From Flavobacteriales bacterium (GTDB lineage Bacteria > Bacteroidota > Bacteroidia > Flavobacteriales_F > PHOS-HE28), in NCBI GenBank assembly GCA_013360395.1, contig JABWBQ010000037.1:1-37446 (forward strand): 37,446 nt of DNA, written 5' to 3'. Shown in pieces: positions 23,725 through 32,020 of this stretch. Numbering within the stretch: the stretch's first letter is position 1; every line of letters starts with the position of its first letter. The position numbers and the translations under genes are program-made. The notes beneath the pieces were generated by a model. It had not been told where the DNA came from. It ran no database searches and saw only the letters and a list, made by a program, of their open reading frames with translations.

Positions 23725-26706
23725 TCAATCCCGGATCCCCGTGAGGTCGATCTCCACGCCCACCAGGGTGCCCATGCCCGGCGCGCTGCGCAGGATGAGC
23801 TCGGTGCCGAGGGCCCGTGCACGGCGTTGCATGCCGGCCAGGCCATGCCCGTCGCTGTGCAGGGCGGGGTCGAAGCCGCATCCATCGTCCTTGACGCTGA
23901 CATGCAAAGCCGCCCCTGCGCTGCCGTGCGCACGGCGCTGCAGCGAGACCTGCACCAGGCCCGCACCGCTGTACTTGCTCGCGTTGTGCAAGGCCTCCTT
24001 GAAGAGGAGCACGATCTCCTTGCGTGTTTCCATGGGCAGCTTCGCGCCTTCGACGCCGGGACCCACCTGGAACGACACGTCGATGCCCTTGCTCTCCAAC
24101 AGTTCGTTGGCGATGCGGCGCAGCCGGTCCACCAGGGCCTCGCCATGGTCGTTCCGCGGGTCGATGGCCCACACGATGTCGCTGATGCTGCGCAGGCTTT
24201 CGCTGCTGGTGGCGCCGATGCGGGTCATGAGCGCGCGCACCTGTGGATCGTCGTTGGTGCTGAGCTGTTCGGCCAACCGGGCGCCGATGGTGATGCTGCT
24301 GAGGGAGGACCCCACCTCGTCGTGCAGGTCGCTGGCGATGCGGTCGCGCACGGCCTGGAGCTTCCGGGCCTGGGCAAGGCGGTAGCGGTAACGGACGAGC
24401 ACTGCGGCACTGACCAGCATCGCCACCAGGGCGAAGAACCACCACTGCTGCCAGAACGGACCGGTGACGCGCACGGTCAGCAGGGGTACGACCGGTCCTT
24501 CCTGGCCGTAGGCGTCCACGGCCTGCACCATCCAGGTGTGCACGCCCACCGGCAGCCCGGCATAGCGCACCAGCTCGCCCGCCTTGGCCGTCCGGCGGTC
24601 GGTCTCCACACCGTCCAGCCGGAACCGGAACCGCACGGGCCGGGGCGCATCGGGCATCAGGGCGCTCACCCGCAGGTCGAGCACCCCTTCGCGATAACCC
24701 AGCTCCAGGTGGTGCTCCGAGGGGTCGAACCGCCTGCCGCCGCTGGACACCTCCACCAGGTAGGGCTTCGGGGGGGCGGGCAGGGCGTCCAGGAGGGTAG
24801 GATCGACCGTGAGCAGATGGTCGCCCACCGCCAGCACCATGCGTCCGTCGGCCGACCGCACGATCGGGCCGTGGACCTGTCCATCGGCGGCCGCACCGGG
24901 GAGCGGAAGGTCCAGCCAGAGGCCGGTGCGGGGGTCGAAGCAGACGAGCCCCGCCACCGTGGTGACCCAGCACCGCCCTTGGCTGTCGAAGGCCAGCCCC
25001 AAGGAGGCCGCCTGGGAACCTTTCCGCGGGTACATCTGCACGGCATCGCCAACGATCCTGACCAGGACGCCATCGCGCAGCACGGCATGCACGGTGTCCC
25101 CGGTGATGTGGAGCGCACGGGCCAGGCGGAGGGGCTTGTCGCCGCAACGGTCGAACGTGGTCATTGCGCCGTCCGCCAGGCTGAAGCGGATCACCCCGCC
25201 GTCGGTGGCCGCCCAATAACGCCCACGACGGTCCCGCTGAAGGTCCCGCACAAGCGCCAGGGCCGTGTTCCCCGGACCCTCGGGGGGGGGCACCACGGAC
25301 AGCAGCTCCCCGTCGCGGTCGCGGTACACGTGCACCCCGTAGCCCAGGGCGCCGACGACCCACACCGCTTCGCCGTTCAACCGATCGGGGAAGACGCCGC
25401 GCACCTGGTACTGCCTGTCGAGGCCGCCATAGCGTGCGTGGTGCTGGCCTCTGACGAAGGGTGCGATGGGCTCCAGGGTGGTGGCGTCCACCCGCAACAG
25501 ACCGGTCTCGGTGCCTAGCATGCGCACCCCGTAGCCCGGTGGCGAACCGCGCGTGAGGACCAGACCCTCGGGCAGGGGGCGACGGGCGGGAGCGGCATCG
25601 CAGGGCGTGGTCAGCAGCCCTGCATCGGTGAAGGCGCGGATGCGGCCGTCGGGCAGGGGCTCCAGGGCGTACACCTCCGGGTCCACGGTCCGCAGGCCGC
25701 ACAGGGGCCAGGGGTGCATGGTCCATGCCGCCGGGGCGTGCAGGGCCAGGCCCGCCGCCGTACCGACCCAGAGCCGGCCGGCGCGGTCGGCATGCACACA
25801 ACGCACCCGGTCGGTGGGCAGGCCGTCCTGCATCGCACCCGACCGCCGGACGCCTTGCCGTTGCCCGGTCCGGGGGTCGATGAGGAGCAGGCCCGAGCGT
25901 TTGCCGCCCACCACAAGCCGGCCGTTCCAGGCGCACAGGTCGGCGGTCTCATCCTCGGTGCGTATCCATGGCGCGGGCTCCATGCCGGGAAGCCGGCGGC
26001 ATTCGATGCCTTTCTGCCAGCCGGCGGTGTAGAACATGCCGCCGAGCACGGCCGCGCAACTGCTGGTGGCGTTGGGGCCCGGTTCCGGGCCTTGGTGCAG
26101 CACCCCCTTCAACCGGAGGTCGTGCAGGCCGATCAAGAGGCTGCGCCCGTGGTTGAGCATGCCCAGCCACAGGGTGGCGCTGTCCACCGGCACGATGGCA
26201 TGGCACCATGGACCGGGTCCCGATGGGGGAAGGTCCCCGCCGATGGGGGAGGGTGCAAAGGTGCCCTGCGCGGGGTCCAGCAGGCTGAGCGGCACGGGTG
26301 CGCCGGCCACGAGGATGCGCCCATCGGGCAGGGGATGCAGGTCGTGGATGCGTTCGGGTGGCAGCGCCTGGTGATCGTCCCCGCGCCGCGGGGAACGGTC
26401 CACCTGCTCGCCGGTGATCCGCAACATGCCGTTGCCCAGCGTGCCCGCCCAGATGCGCCCCTCGCGGTCCTCGGCCAATGCGCTGATGGCGTCCGGAACG
26501 CCCGGGATGGGCAGCACCAGGTTGCCGTCGAAGCGGTTCAGCCCGCGCTCCGTGCCGATCCACAGGGTTCCGCTGCGGTCCTCGAGCAGGCAGGTGATGC
26601 CATTGTCGGTCAGCCCGTCGGCCGTGGTGATGGTGCGGAAGCGCAGTTCCTGCGCCCAGGCGGTGCCCGCCAGCAGCCAGAGGAGGGGGAGGAGCGCGGC
26701 CCGCAT
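23725..26706 (-). CDS. Two-component sensor histidine kinase with periplasmic propeller
   Basis: A 993-residue membrane kinase. After a signal peptide (1-18) comes a long periplasmic part of repeated two-component regulator propeller strands (DRSGTLWIGTERGLNRFDG, DREGRIWAGTLGNGMLRI, DRAGRLWVGTAAGLALH, DRRGRYWAATDGGVIRF), then a Y_Y_Y-like Ig domain around 650-740. One transmembrane helix lies near 752-773. The cytosolic HisKA_3 domain has the phosphoacceptor H795 in IASDLHDEVGSSLSSI, and the HATPase has DIVWAIDPRNDHGE, DGCGFDP and the GHGLAGMQRRA box. It lacks the receiver and AraC parts of classical Bacteroidetes hybrid systems, so it should phosphorylate the NarL-type regulator at 22953. 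Start 4 nt after a TACTTTG element and 16 bp after the ntrC-like stop. Ligand unknown. Confidence 0.94.
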   Translation of the reverse strand: MRAALLPLLWLLAGTAWAQELRFRTITTADGLTDNGITCLLEDRSGTLWIGTERGLNRFDGNLVLPIPGVPDAISALAEDREGRIWAGTLGNGMLRITGEQVDRSPRRGDDHQALPPERIHDLHPLPDGRILVAGAPVPLSLLDPAQGTFAPSPIGGDLPPSGPGPWCHAIVPVDSATLWLGMLNHGRSLLIGLHDLRLKGVLHQGPEPGPNATSSCAAVLGGMFYTAGWQKGIECRRLPGMEPAPWIRTEDETADLCAWNGRLVVGGKRSGLLLIDPRTGQRQGVRRSGAMQDGLPTDRVRCVHADRAGRLWVGTAAGLALHAPAAWTMHPWPLCGLRTVDPEVYALEPLPDGRIRAFTDAGLLTTPCDAAPARRPLPEGLVLTRGSPPGYGVRMLGTETGLLRVDATTLEPIAPFVRGQHHARYGGLDRQYQVRGVFPDRLNGEAVWVVGALGYGVHVYRDRDGELLSVVPPPEGPGNTALALVRDLQRDRRGRYWAATDGGVIRFSLADGAMTTFDRCGDKPLRLARALHITGDTVHAVLRDGVLVRIVGDAVQMYPRKGSQAASLGLAFDSQGRCWVTTVAGLVCFDPRTGLWLDLPLPGAAADGQVHGPIVRSADGRMVLAVGDHLLTVDPTLLDALPAPPKPYLVEVSSGGRRFDPSEHHLELGYREGVLDLRVSALMPDAPRPVRFRFRLDGVETDRRTAKAGELVRYAGLPVGVHTWMVQAVDAYGQEGPVVPLLTVRVTGPFWQQWWFFALVAMLVSAAVLVRYRYRLAQARKLQAVRDRIASDLHDEVGSSLSSITIGARLAEQLSTNDDPQVRALMTRIGATSSESLRSISDIVWAIDPRNDHGEALVDRLRRIANELLESKGIDVSFQVGPGVEGAKLPMETRKEIVLLFKEALHNASKYSGAGLVQVSLQRRAHGSAGAALHVSVKDDGCGFDPALHSDGHGLAGMQRRARALGTELILRSAPGMGTLVGVEIDLTGIRD

Positions 26707-26710
26707 GCCG

Positions 26711-26718
26711 CAAAGTAG
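26711..26718 (-). promoter_or_regulatory. -7-like element before the sensor kinase
   Basis: Read on the minus strand as CTACTTTG, 4 nt before the kinase ATG and inside the 16-bp gap to the upstream regulator. One mismatch from TAnnTTTG. It could give the kinase a separate leaderless transcript. Confidence 0.35.
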
Positions 26719-26722
26719 CGGG

Positions 26723-27898
26723 TCAGGCGCGAGGCGCGGCGTAGGCCTTCACATCGGCCTCGGTGATCTCCTTGCCGCTGAGGATCACCAGACGTTCGAT
26801 CACGTTGCGCAGTTCGCGCACGTTGCCCGTCCACGGCAACTTCTGCAGGGCGGCCACGGCCTTGTCCGCGATCTTCTTGGGCGCGATGCCCTGTTCGGTG
26901 CACACCAGGCCGATGAAGTGGTCGGTCAGCAGGGGGATGTCCTCCAGCCGCTCGCTCAGGGCGGGCACGTGGATGGGGATCACGCTCAGGCGGTGGAACA
27001 GGTCCTCGCGGAAGCGTCCTTCGGCGATCTCCTTGCGCAGGTCCTTGTTGGTGGCGGCGATCACGCGCACATCCACCTGCACGTCCTTGTCGCCGCCCAC
27101 CGGGGTGATGCGGCCCTCCTGCAGGGCGCGCAGCACCTTGGCCTGCGCCGCCAGGGCCATGTCGCCGATCTCGTCCAGGAACAAGGTGCCGCCGTGGGCC
27201 AGCTCGAACTTGCCCTTGCGGTCCTTGATGGCGCTGGTGAAGCTGCCCTTCATGTGGCCGAAGAGCTCGCTCTCGATCAGTTCGCCGGGGATGGCCGCGC
27301 AGTTCACCTCGATGTAGGGGCCCTCGGCGCGCTGGCTCTTCTGGTGCAGCAGCCTGGCCACACCCTCCTTGCCGGCTCCGTTGCCGCCGGTGATCAGCAC
27401 CCGGGCATCGCTGGGCGCCACCTTGTCGATCATGGCCCGGATCTCCTGCAGCGCCTTGCTCTCGCCCACCATCAGCACGCCGTTACCCTTGGCCTTGCCC
27501 ACCTTGGTGCGCAGCAGTTTGGTCTCCTGCACCAGGTTCCCGCGGTCCAGTGCGTTGCGCACGCTCACCAGGATGCGGTTGATGTCCGGCGGCTTCTGGA
27601 TGAAATCGAAGGCCCCTTTCTTCAGGGCTTCCACCGCGTTGTCGATGGTGCCGTGGCCGCTGATCATCACCACCGGCAGGTCGGGGTCATGGGCCTGCAG
27701 CTTCTCCAGCAGTTCCATGCCGTCCATGCGCGGCATCTTGATGTCGCACAACACCAGGTCGAAACGGCCCTTCTTCACCTTGTCCAGGCCGATGCCACCG
27801 TCCTCGGCCTCCTCCACCGTGTGCTTCTCGTGCTCCAGGATGTCCTTTAGGGCGGAACGGATCGCCTTCTCGTCGTCCACTACCAGGATCTTCGCCAT
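26723..27898 (-). CDS. NtrC-like response regulator with altered sigma-54 loop, no HTH
   Basis: A 391-residue regulator: receiver domain 1-120 (D8/D9, phosphoacceptor D52, K102) joined to an AAA+ domain (about 140-375). Walker A is GGNGAGKE (171-178) in place of GESGTGKE; Walker B is TLFLDEIGD (238-246), with R297/R303 and GNVREL sensor II. The sigma-54 contact loop, normally GAFTGA, is GSFTSA (218-223), and the protein stops after ITEADVKAYAAPRA with no C-terminal Fis helix-turn-helix. To my knowledge a GAFTSA-bearing, HTH-less form is conserved in Bacteroidota, so these changes look ancestral rather than decay. ATP binding seems kept, sigma-54 activation doubtful. It is the first gene of the signalling group. 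ATG at 27898 gives the canonical MAKILVVDDE. Confidence 0.93.
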   Translation of the reverse strand: MAKILVVDDEKAIRSALKDILEHEKHTVEEAEDGGIGLDKVKKGRFDLVLCDIKMPRMDGMELLEKLQAHDPDLPVVMISGHGTIDNAVEALKKGAFDFIQKPPDINRILVSVRNALDRGNLVQETKLLRTKVGKAKGNGVLMVGESKALQEIRAMIDKVAPSDARVLITGGNGAGKEGVARLLHQKSQRAEGPYIEVNCAAIPGELIESELFGHMKGSFTSAIKDRKGKFELAHGGTLFLDEIGDMALAAQAKVLRALQEGRITPVGGDKDVQVDVRVIAATNKDLRKEIAEGRFREDLFHRLSVIPIHVPALSERLEDIPLLTDHFIGLVCTEQGIAPKKIADKAVAALQKLPWTGNVRELRNVIERLVILSGKEITEADVKAYAAPRA

Positions 27899-28092
27899 GG
27901 GTCGTTCGTTGTTGGGGCCTCCATCCCATCCTGCACCACACGCAGGGACGCAAGGCGCTGCGGCGAAGTTGGCAACAAGGCCGGGAACAAGGCGCCTGCT
28001 CCTTGCAAGCACCGTACCGGTCTGCCCGGTCGGGGCCTTCCCGCAGGGGTCACCGTTCGTACCAGCCACCCGGCCAATGGCCGGCGGATCCG

Positions 28093-28100
28093 TACGTTTG
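28093..28100 (+). promoter_or_regulatory. Perfect -7 element before the secreted PCMD protein
   Basis: TACGTTTG matches TAnnTTTG exactly and ends 17 nt before the ATG at 28118. The 219 bp between 27898 and 28118 otherwise hold no feature that I recognise. Confidence 0.5.
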
Positions 28101-28117
28101 GGTTCCAAGGATCACCC

Positions 28118-29869
28118 ATGAGGCATAGCTATCCGATCGCGGTCGCGCTGCTCTGCGGCCTGCTGTTCCACACCACGGCCCAGGCCCAGCCGCAGATGAA
28201 CAACGCCGGCTTCGAGAACTGGCAGAACCTGGGCACCGGCACCGAGGAGCCCACCGACTGGAGTTCGATCAAGACCAGCGATGGCGGCACCTTCATCAAC
28301 AACCTGGCACCCCAGGTGTGCTGGCGCAGCACCGACTTCCACAGCGGCAGCTACTCCGTTCGGCTGAAGACGGCCAGCACCGCCTTCGGCCCGGCGAACG
28401 GCACCCTCACCTGCGGACGGGTGCACGCGGAGATCACACCGGCCAACGGCTACGTGTTCACGGATGCGGGCGACGCACAATGGAACCAGGCGATCACCAG
28501 CCGGCCGGACAGCCTGGTGGGCTGGTTCAAGGCCACGCCACAGCCCGGGGACGAGGGCAAGGTGGAGGCCATCCTGCATGTGTTGGAGGGCAAACTGCCC
28601 GAGAACGGCACGCTGCCCAACTGGATCGGCCGCGCGCGGTGGATCGCCCCCTCGGCCGTGGTGGGCACCTGGACGCGTTTCAGCGTGCCTTTCACCTATT
28701 ACAACAGCGGCACCCCGAGCCACATCCTGATGGTGCTCACCAGCGGCGACAGCCTGGTGACCGTGGTGAACAGCGAGAGCTGGTACGACGACATCGCCCT
28801 GATCTACAACCTCACCGCGACCCCCAGCGTGAACAGCGTGGCCCTGAACGGCACCGACCCGGTGGGGATCACCGTGAACTACAGCAGCGGCGGGGTGCCC
28901 ACGGGGTCCACCTTGTTCACCGCCCAGCTCAGCGACGCCAGCGGCAGCTTCGCCAGCCCGCAGACCATCGGCTTCGTGGGCAGTTCCTCGGCCTCGGGTG
29001 CGATCGGTTGCAGCATCCCGGGCAACACCCCGCCCGGCACGGGCTATCGGATCCGTGTCGTCGCTTCCGGCACGGCGTTCAGCGCCTACTATGCCCCGGT
29101 GAGCGTGCCGTTCACCATCAACTCGACGGCGGTGGTGCGGGTGGCGGCCAAGGTCTTCCTCGACGGGCCTTACGTGAGCGGCACCCAGCTGATGAACGAC
29201 AACCTGCGCAGCCAGGGCATCGTTCCCCTGGTTGAACCGTACACCGCCATCGGCTACACGCACGTGGGCGGCGGTGCCGAGGTCACTACCGCGCCCGTGC
29301 TGGCCGTCACCGGCAACAACGCCATCGTGGACTGGGTGGTGCTTGAGCTGCGCGACAAGAACAACAGCGCCACGGTGCTGCGCTCGCGCAGTGCGCTGGT
29401 GCAACGCGACGGGGATGTGGTGGACGTGGACGGGGTGTCCAGCGTGCCCTTCGCGGTGGCGGCGGACAACTACTTCGTGGCGGTGCGGCACCGCAACCAC
29501 CTGGGCTGCATGACCGCGACGAGCATCGCGTTGAGCGGCACGGCGGCGAGCGTGGACTTCACCAACAACGCCACGGCCACCTACGGCACCAACGCGCGGC
29601 GGGTCAACGGTGCGCGCAGCACATTGTGGAAGGGCAATGCCCGGTGGGACGCCGTGGTGAAGTACGCCGGGGGCAGCAACGACCGCGATGTGATCCTCAC
29701 CGCCGTCGGGGGCACGGTGCCCACGGCCACGGTGACGGGCTACCGCAGCGAGGACGTGAACATGGACGGCACCACCAAGTATGCCGGCGGCGGCAACGAC
29801 CGCGACCTGATCCTGCAGGTGATCGGGGGGACGGTGCCCACGGCCACCAAGGCACAGCAACTGCCCTGA
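28118..29869 (+). CDS. Secreted protein with PCMD-like domain and duplicated calcium-loop tail
   Basis: A 583-residue exported protein. Residues 1-24 are a signal peptide (VALLCGLLFHTTAQA). Residues about 26-230 look like a PCMD (putative carbohydrate-binding, jelly-roll) domain: NAGFENWQNLGTGTEEPTDW, SGSYSVRLKT, WYDDIALIYN. An Ig-like stretch follows to about 340, then a beta-rich region common to Bacteroidota surface proteins (VLELRDKNNSATVLRSRSALVQRDGDVVD). The C-terminus is a tandem repeat (506-543 and 544-583) around KYAGGxNDRDxILxxxGGTVPTAT, with DVNMDG resembling a dockerin or EF-hand calcium loop, and ends QLP. I see no standard T9SS type A domain. It stands alone after a perfect -7 motif; element A follows the stop codon. 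Ligand unknown. Confidence 0.85.
   Translation: MRHSYPIAVALLCGLLFHTTAQAQPQMNNAGFENWQNLGTGTEEPTDWSSIKTSDGGTFINNLAPQVCWRSTDFHSGSYSVRLKTASTAFGPANGTLTCGRVHAEITPANGYVFTDAGDAQWNQAITSRPDSLVGWFKATPQPGDEGKVEAILHVLEGKLPENGTLPNWIGRARWIAPSAVVGTWTRFSVPFTYYNSGTPSHILMVLTSGDSLVTVVNSESWYDDIALIYNLTATPSVNSVALNGTDPVGITVNYSSGGVPTGSTLFTAQLSDASGSFASPQTIGFVGSSSASGAIGCSIPGNTPPGTGYRIRVVASGTAFSAYYAPVSVPFTINSTAVVRVAAKVFLDGPYVSGTQLMNDNLRSQGIVPLVEPYTAIGYTHVGGGAEVTTAPVLAVTGNNAIVDWVVLELRDKNNSATVLRSRSALVQRDGDVVDVDGVSSVPFAVAADNYFVAVRHRNHLGCMTATSIALSGTAASVDFTNNATATYGTNARRVNGARSTLWKGNARWDAVVKYAGGSNDRDVILTAVGGTVPTATVTGYRSEDVNMDGTTKYAGGGNDRDLILQVIGGTVPTATKAQQLP
29633..29866 (+). repeat. In-gene tandem repeat encoding the C-terminal calcium-loop-like module
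   Basis: Two units of 38 and 40 codons encode KYAGGSNDRDVILTAVGGTV and KYAGGGNDRDLILQVIGGTV. The second unit is preceded by DVNMDG. The shared core is about 25 residues with few changes. Confidence 0.7.
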
Positions 29870-29895
29870 GGCGGCGGCTCATACCACTTCGCACT

Positions 29896-30028
29896 AAGGA
29901 GTAGGCCGATCTGCTCGGTCTTTTTCCACTTGACTTCTCCGTCGTGATCGTTCCGTAGCACCGGCTACGCAACGACCCCGTCGTATCGTCCAGTGAAAAA
30001 ATCCCTTCGCACCTCTAGCCTACGCCTT
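29896..30028. repeat. Long palindromic element, copy A
   Basis: A 133-bp imperfect palindrome centred near 29962, with three nested arm pairs sharing that centre: AAGGAGTAGGC (29896-29906) with GCCTACGCCTT (30018-30028), 10 of 11; TTTTTCCACTTGAC (29921-29934) with GTCCAGTGAAAAAA (29988-30001), 12 of 14; CGTTCCGTAGC (29949-29959) with GCTACGCAACG (29964-29974), 10 of 11. Its right arm covers the yitT stop codon. A U-run follows the first arm on either strand, so it may terminate both convergent genes. A diverged copy lies at about 37194-37300. Confidence 0.65.
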
Positions 30029-30952
30029 AATGCGCACGGGGCTCATCACCACGAAGGCGTTGGGATCGATCTTCTCGATCTCGGTGAGGATCTTGCTCAG
30101 CTCCAGGCGCGTGATCACGCAGTAGATGATCTCCGTGTCGAAGCTCTGCCCGGTCTTCCCGTAGCCGCGCCGGCCGGTGTACACCGTGAGGCCGCGGCCC
30201 ATCACCGTGCCGATCATGTGGCGCAATTCCTCGTGGTGCGGGCTGATGATGGTGAGTCCGGTGTACTCCTCGATGCCCTCGATCACGAAATCCACCGTCT
30301 TGCTCGCGGCCAGGTATGTCACCATGGCGTAGAGCGCGGTCTCCACGCTCAGCAACCAGGCGGCCACCCCGAAGATGACCACGTTGATCATCATGATGAT
30401 GTCGCCGATGGTGGTGCCCAGCTTTCGGCTCAAGGCCAGGGCGAGCACCTCGGTGCCGTCGATCACCGAGCCGCCCCGTACGGCCAGCCCGATGCCGGCG
30501 CCCAGGAAGAAGCCGCCGAACACGGCCACCAGCAGCTTGTCATGCGTCACATCCGGGAAATGCACCGTGGCCGTGACCAGGGCGAGACCTGCGATGGCCG
30601 CAGTGGTCTTGAGGGCGAACTCGCGGCCGATGGTGCGGTAGGCCACCACCATGAAGGGTGCGTTCACCAACACCAGCAGGGGGGCCAGGTGCAGGTTGGT
30701 GAGGTGCGCGGCGAGCAGGGCGATGCCGGTGGCGCCGCCGTCGATGAAGCCGTTGGGGATCAGGAAGCCTTCCAGGCCGAAGGCGGCGCTGAAGATCCCG
30801 AGCGTCATGAACACCACGTCCTTCACCCGGCGGCGCATGGCCACACGCAGGGCCTGCAGACGGCGTGCCCGGCGGTAGCGGCTGCCTTCGCGCCCCACGC
30901 TGGAGGGCACGGGCAGCTGGCGGATCAACGTACGGCGGGCCGAGGGTTTCAC
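30020..30952 (-). CDS. YitT-family membrane protein with DUF2179 domain
   Basis: An integral membrane protein of unknown transport role. Five to six helices begin at DVVFMTLGIFSAAFGLEGFLIPNGFIDGGATGIALL, whose PNGFIDGGATG is the family signature; the C-terminal soluble domain (about the last 90 residues) is DUF2179-like, with GRGLTVYTGRRGYGKTGQ and IDPNAFVVMSPVRIKA. Two starts fit: a GTG at 30952 overlapping the ppx stop as GTGA (310 residues, with a basic 38-residue extension) and an ATG at 30838 (272 residues). I list the GTG because of the overlap, but the ATG is the more family-like N-terminus. Its stop codon lies inside palindrome A. YitT partners are unknown. Confidence 0.87.
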   Translation of the reverse strand: MKPSARRTLIRQLPVPSSVGREGSRYRRARRLQALRVAMRRRVKDVVFMTLGIFSAAFGLEGFLIPNGFIDGGATGIALLAAHLTNLHLAPLLVLVNAPFMVVAYRTIGREFALKTTAAIAGLALVTATVHFPDVTHDKLLVAVFGGFFLGAGIGLAVRGGSVIDGTEVLALALSRKLGTTIGDIIMMINVVIFGVAAWLLSVETALYAMVTYLAASKTVDFVIEGIEEYTGLTIISPHHEELRHMIGTVMGRGLTVYTGRRGYGKTGQSFDTEIIYCVITRLELSKILTEIEKIDPNAFVVMSPVRIKA

Positions 30953-31887
30953 GGCACGGAAGGTAGGTCGTTCAGCGCACGCCACGCGGCCCCTTCCTTC
31001 AGGGCGTAACGGCTCCAGGCCAGCTCCCGGATGCCTCCGGCGGTGAGCACGCGTTCGATGGCCACCAGGGCGTGGGCGAAGTGGTCCACGCGGTGCGCGG
31101 GCAGGCCTGGCAGGGCGCTGCGCTCCCGGCGGTCCATCCGCATCAGCCCGTCCTTGAGCTGCGCGAAGACCTCGTCGTCGAAGGTGCAGGTCAGCGCGTC
31201 GGCGGGCAGTTCGTTCCCCCGTGCGCGGGCCGCCAGGGCCGCCAGGCTGTCGAAGCTGCCCGCGCTGCCGATGAGCCGGTGCGGCGCGTGCCGGTCGATC
31301 ACGGCCCACAAGGGCTCCAGCCGGTCGTCCAGATGGGCGGCCAGTCGCAGTTCCTCCGCCACGGTGGGCGGCTCGCTGAAGGGCACACGTGCACGCAGCC
31401 GGGTGACGCCGAGCTCGAAGCTGCGCTTCCACATCAGGGCATGGCGCGTGGCCAGGATGAACTCCATGCTGCCCCCGCCGATGTCCATCACCAGCGCCGG
31501 CCGGTCGTCCAGCGGCACGGCCTGCCGCACCCCGTCCAGGATCATGGCGGCCTCCTCGTCGCCCGTGAGCACGCGGATCCGCAGGTCGAAACGTGCTTCC
31601 GCGGCGCGCACGAAGTCGCCGGCGTTCCGGGCGCTGCGCAGGGCCGAGGTGCCGAAACCCGTGATGCGGGCGGCCCCGAGCGCCATCGCCTGGGCGGTGT
31701 GGAGGGCCAGCGCCTCCATGCCGCGCTGGAACGCTTCCGGCGGGACCGTCCCCGCCTCGATGCCGCCACGCCCCAGGAAGACGGGCAGTTCGGCACTGTG
31801 GACCACGTGCAGGTGCCCGGCCGCGTTCCGCTCGGCCACGAGCAGGTTGAACGTGTTGGTGCCGAGGTCGATGATGGCGGTGCGCAT
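30949..31887 (-). CDS. Ppx/GppA exopolyphosphatase/pppGpp phosphohydrolase family
   Basis: A 312-residue ASKHA-fold phosphatase. The phosphate-1 loop is IDLGTNTFNLLVAE at the N-terminus, and phosphate-2 is VMDIGGGSMEFILA near residue 140; LIGSAGSFDSLAALA completes the core. It is of the short form without the C-terminal HD domain of E. coli Ppx, common in Bacteroidota. It may hydrolyse polyphosphate or pppGpp; sequence alone does not decide. The ATG at 31887 gives MRTAIIDLGTNTFN, exactly the expected start. yitT starts inside its stop codon. The 133-bp region upstream to the permease gene (31888-32020) contains no clear promoter motif. Confidence 0.93.
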   Translation of the reverse strand: MRTAIIDLGTNTFNLLVAERNAAGHLHVVHSAELPVFLGRGGIEAGTVPPEAFQRGMEALALHTAQAMALGAARITGFGTSALRSARNAGDFVRAAEARFDLRIRVLTGDEEAAMILDGVRQAVPLDDRPALVMDIGGGSMEFILATRHALMWKRSFELGVTRLRARVPFSEPPTVAEELRLAAHLDDRLEPLWAVIDRHAPHRLIGSAGSFDSLAALAARARGNELPADALTCTFDDEVFAQLKDGLMRMDRRERSALPGLPAHRVDHFAHALVAIERVLTAGGIRELAWSRYALKEGAAWRALNDLPSVP

Positions 31888-32020
31888 GGAGCGGCTCGCG
31901 GTCAGGTGCGTGTCCCGGGCTCCCGGCCCATGCCCACCGTTCGTGGAGCGCAGCCCGGCGCGCGCCCCTCCCACGCGGTCCGGCGCCACCGGGCCGTCCT
32001 GCGGGAGCCGTGTGGCGGGT

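Noticed and set aside
27935..27975. GCAGGGACGCAAGGCG tract upstream of the ntrC-like gene
   Set aside because: It resembles dispersed ACGCAAGGACGC repeats, but is too short and without an inverted partner to support a call.
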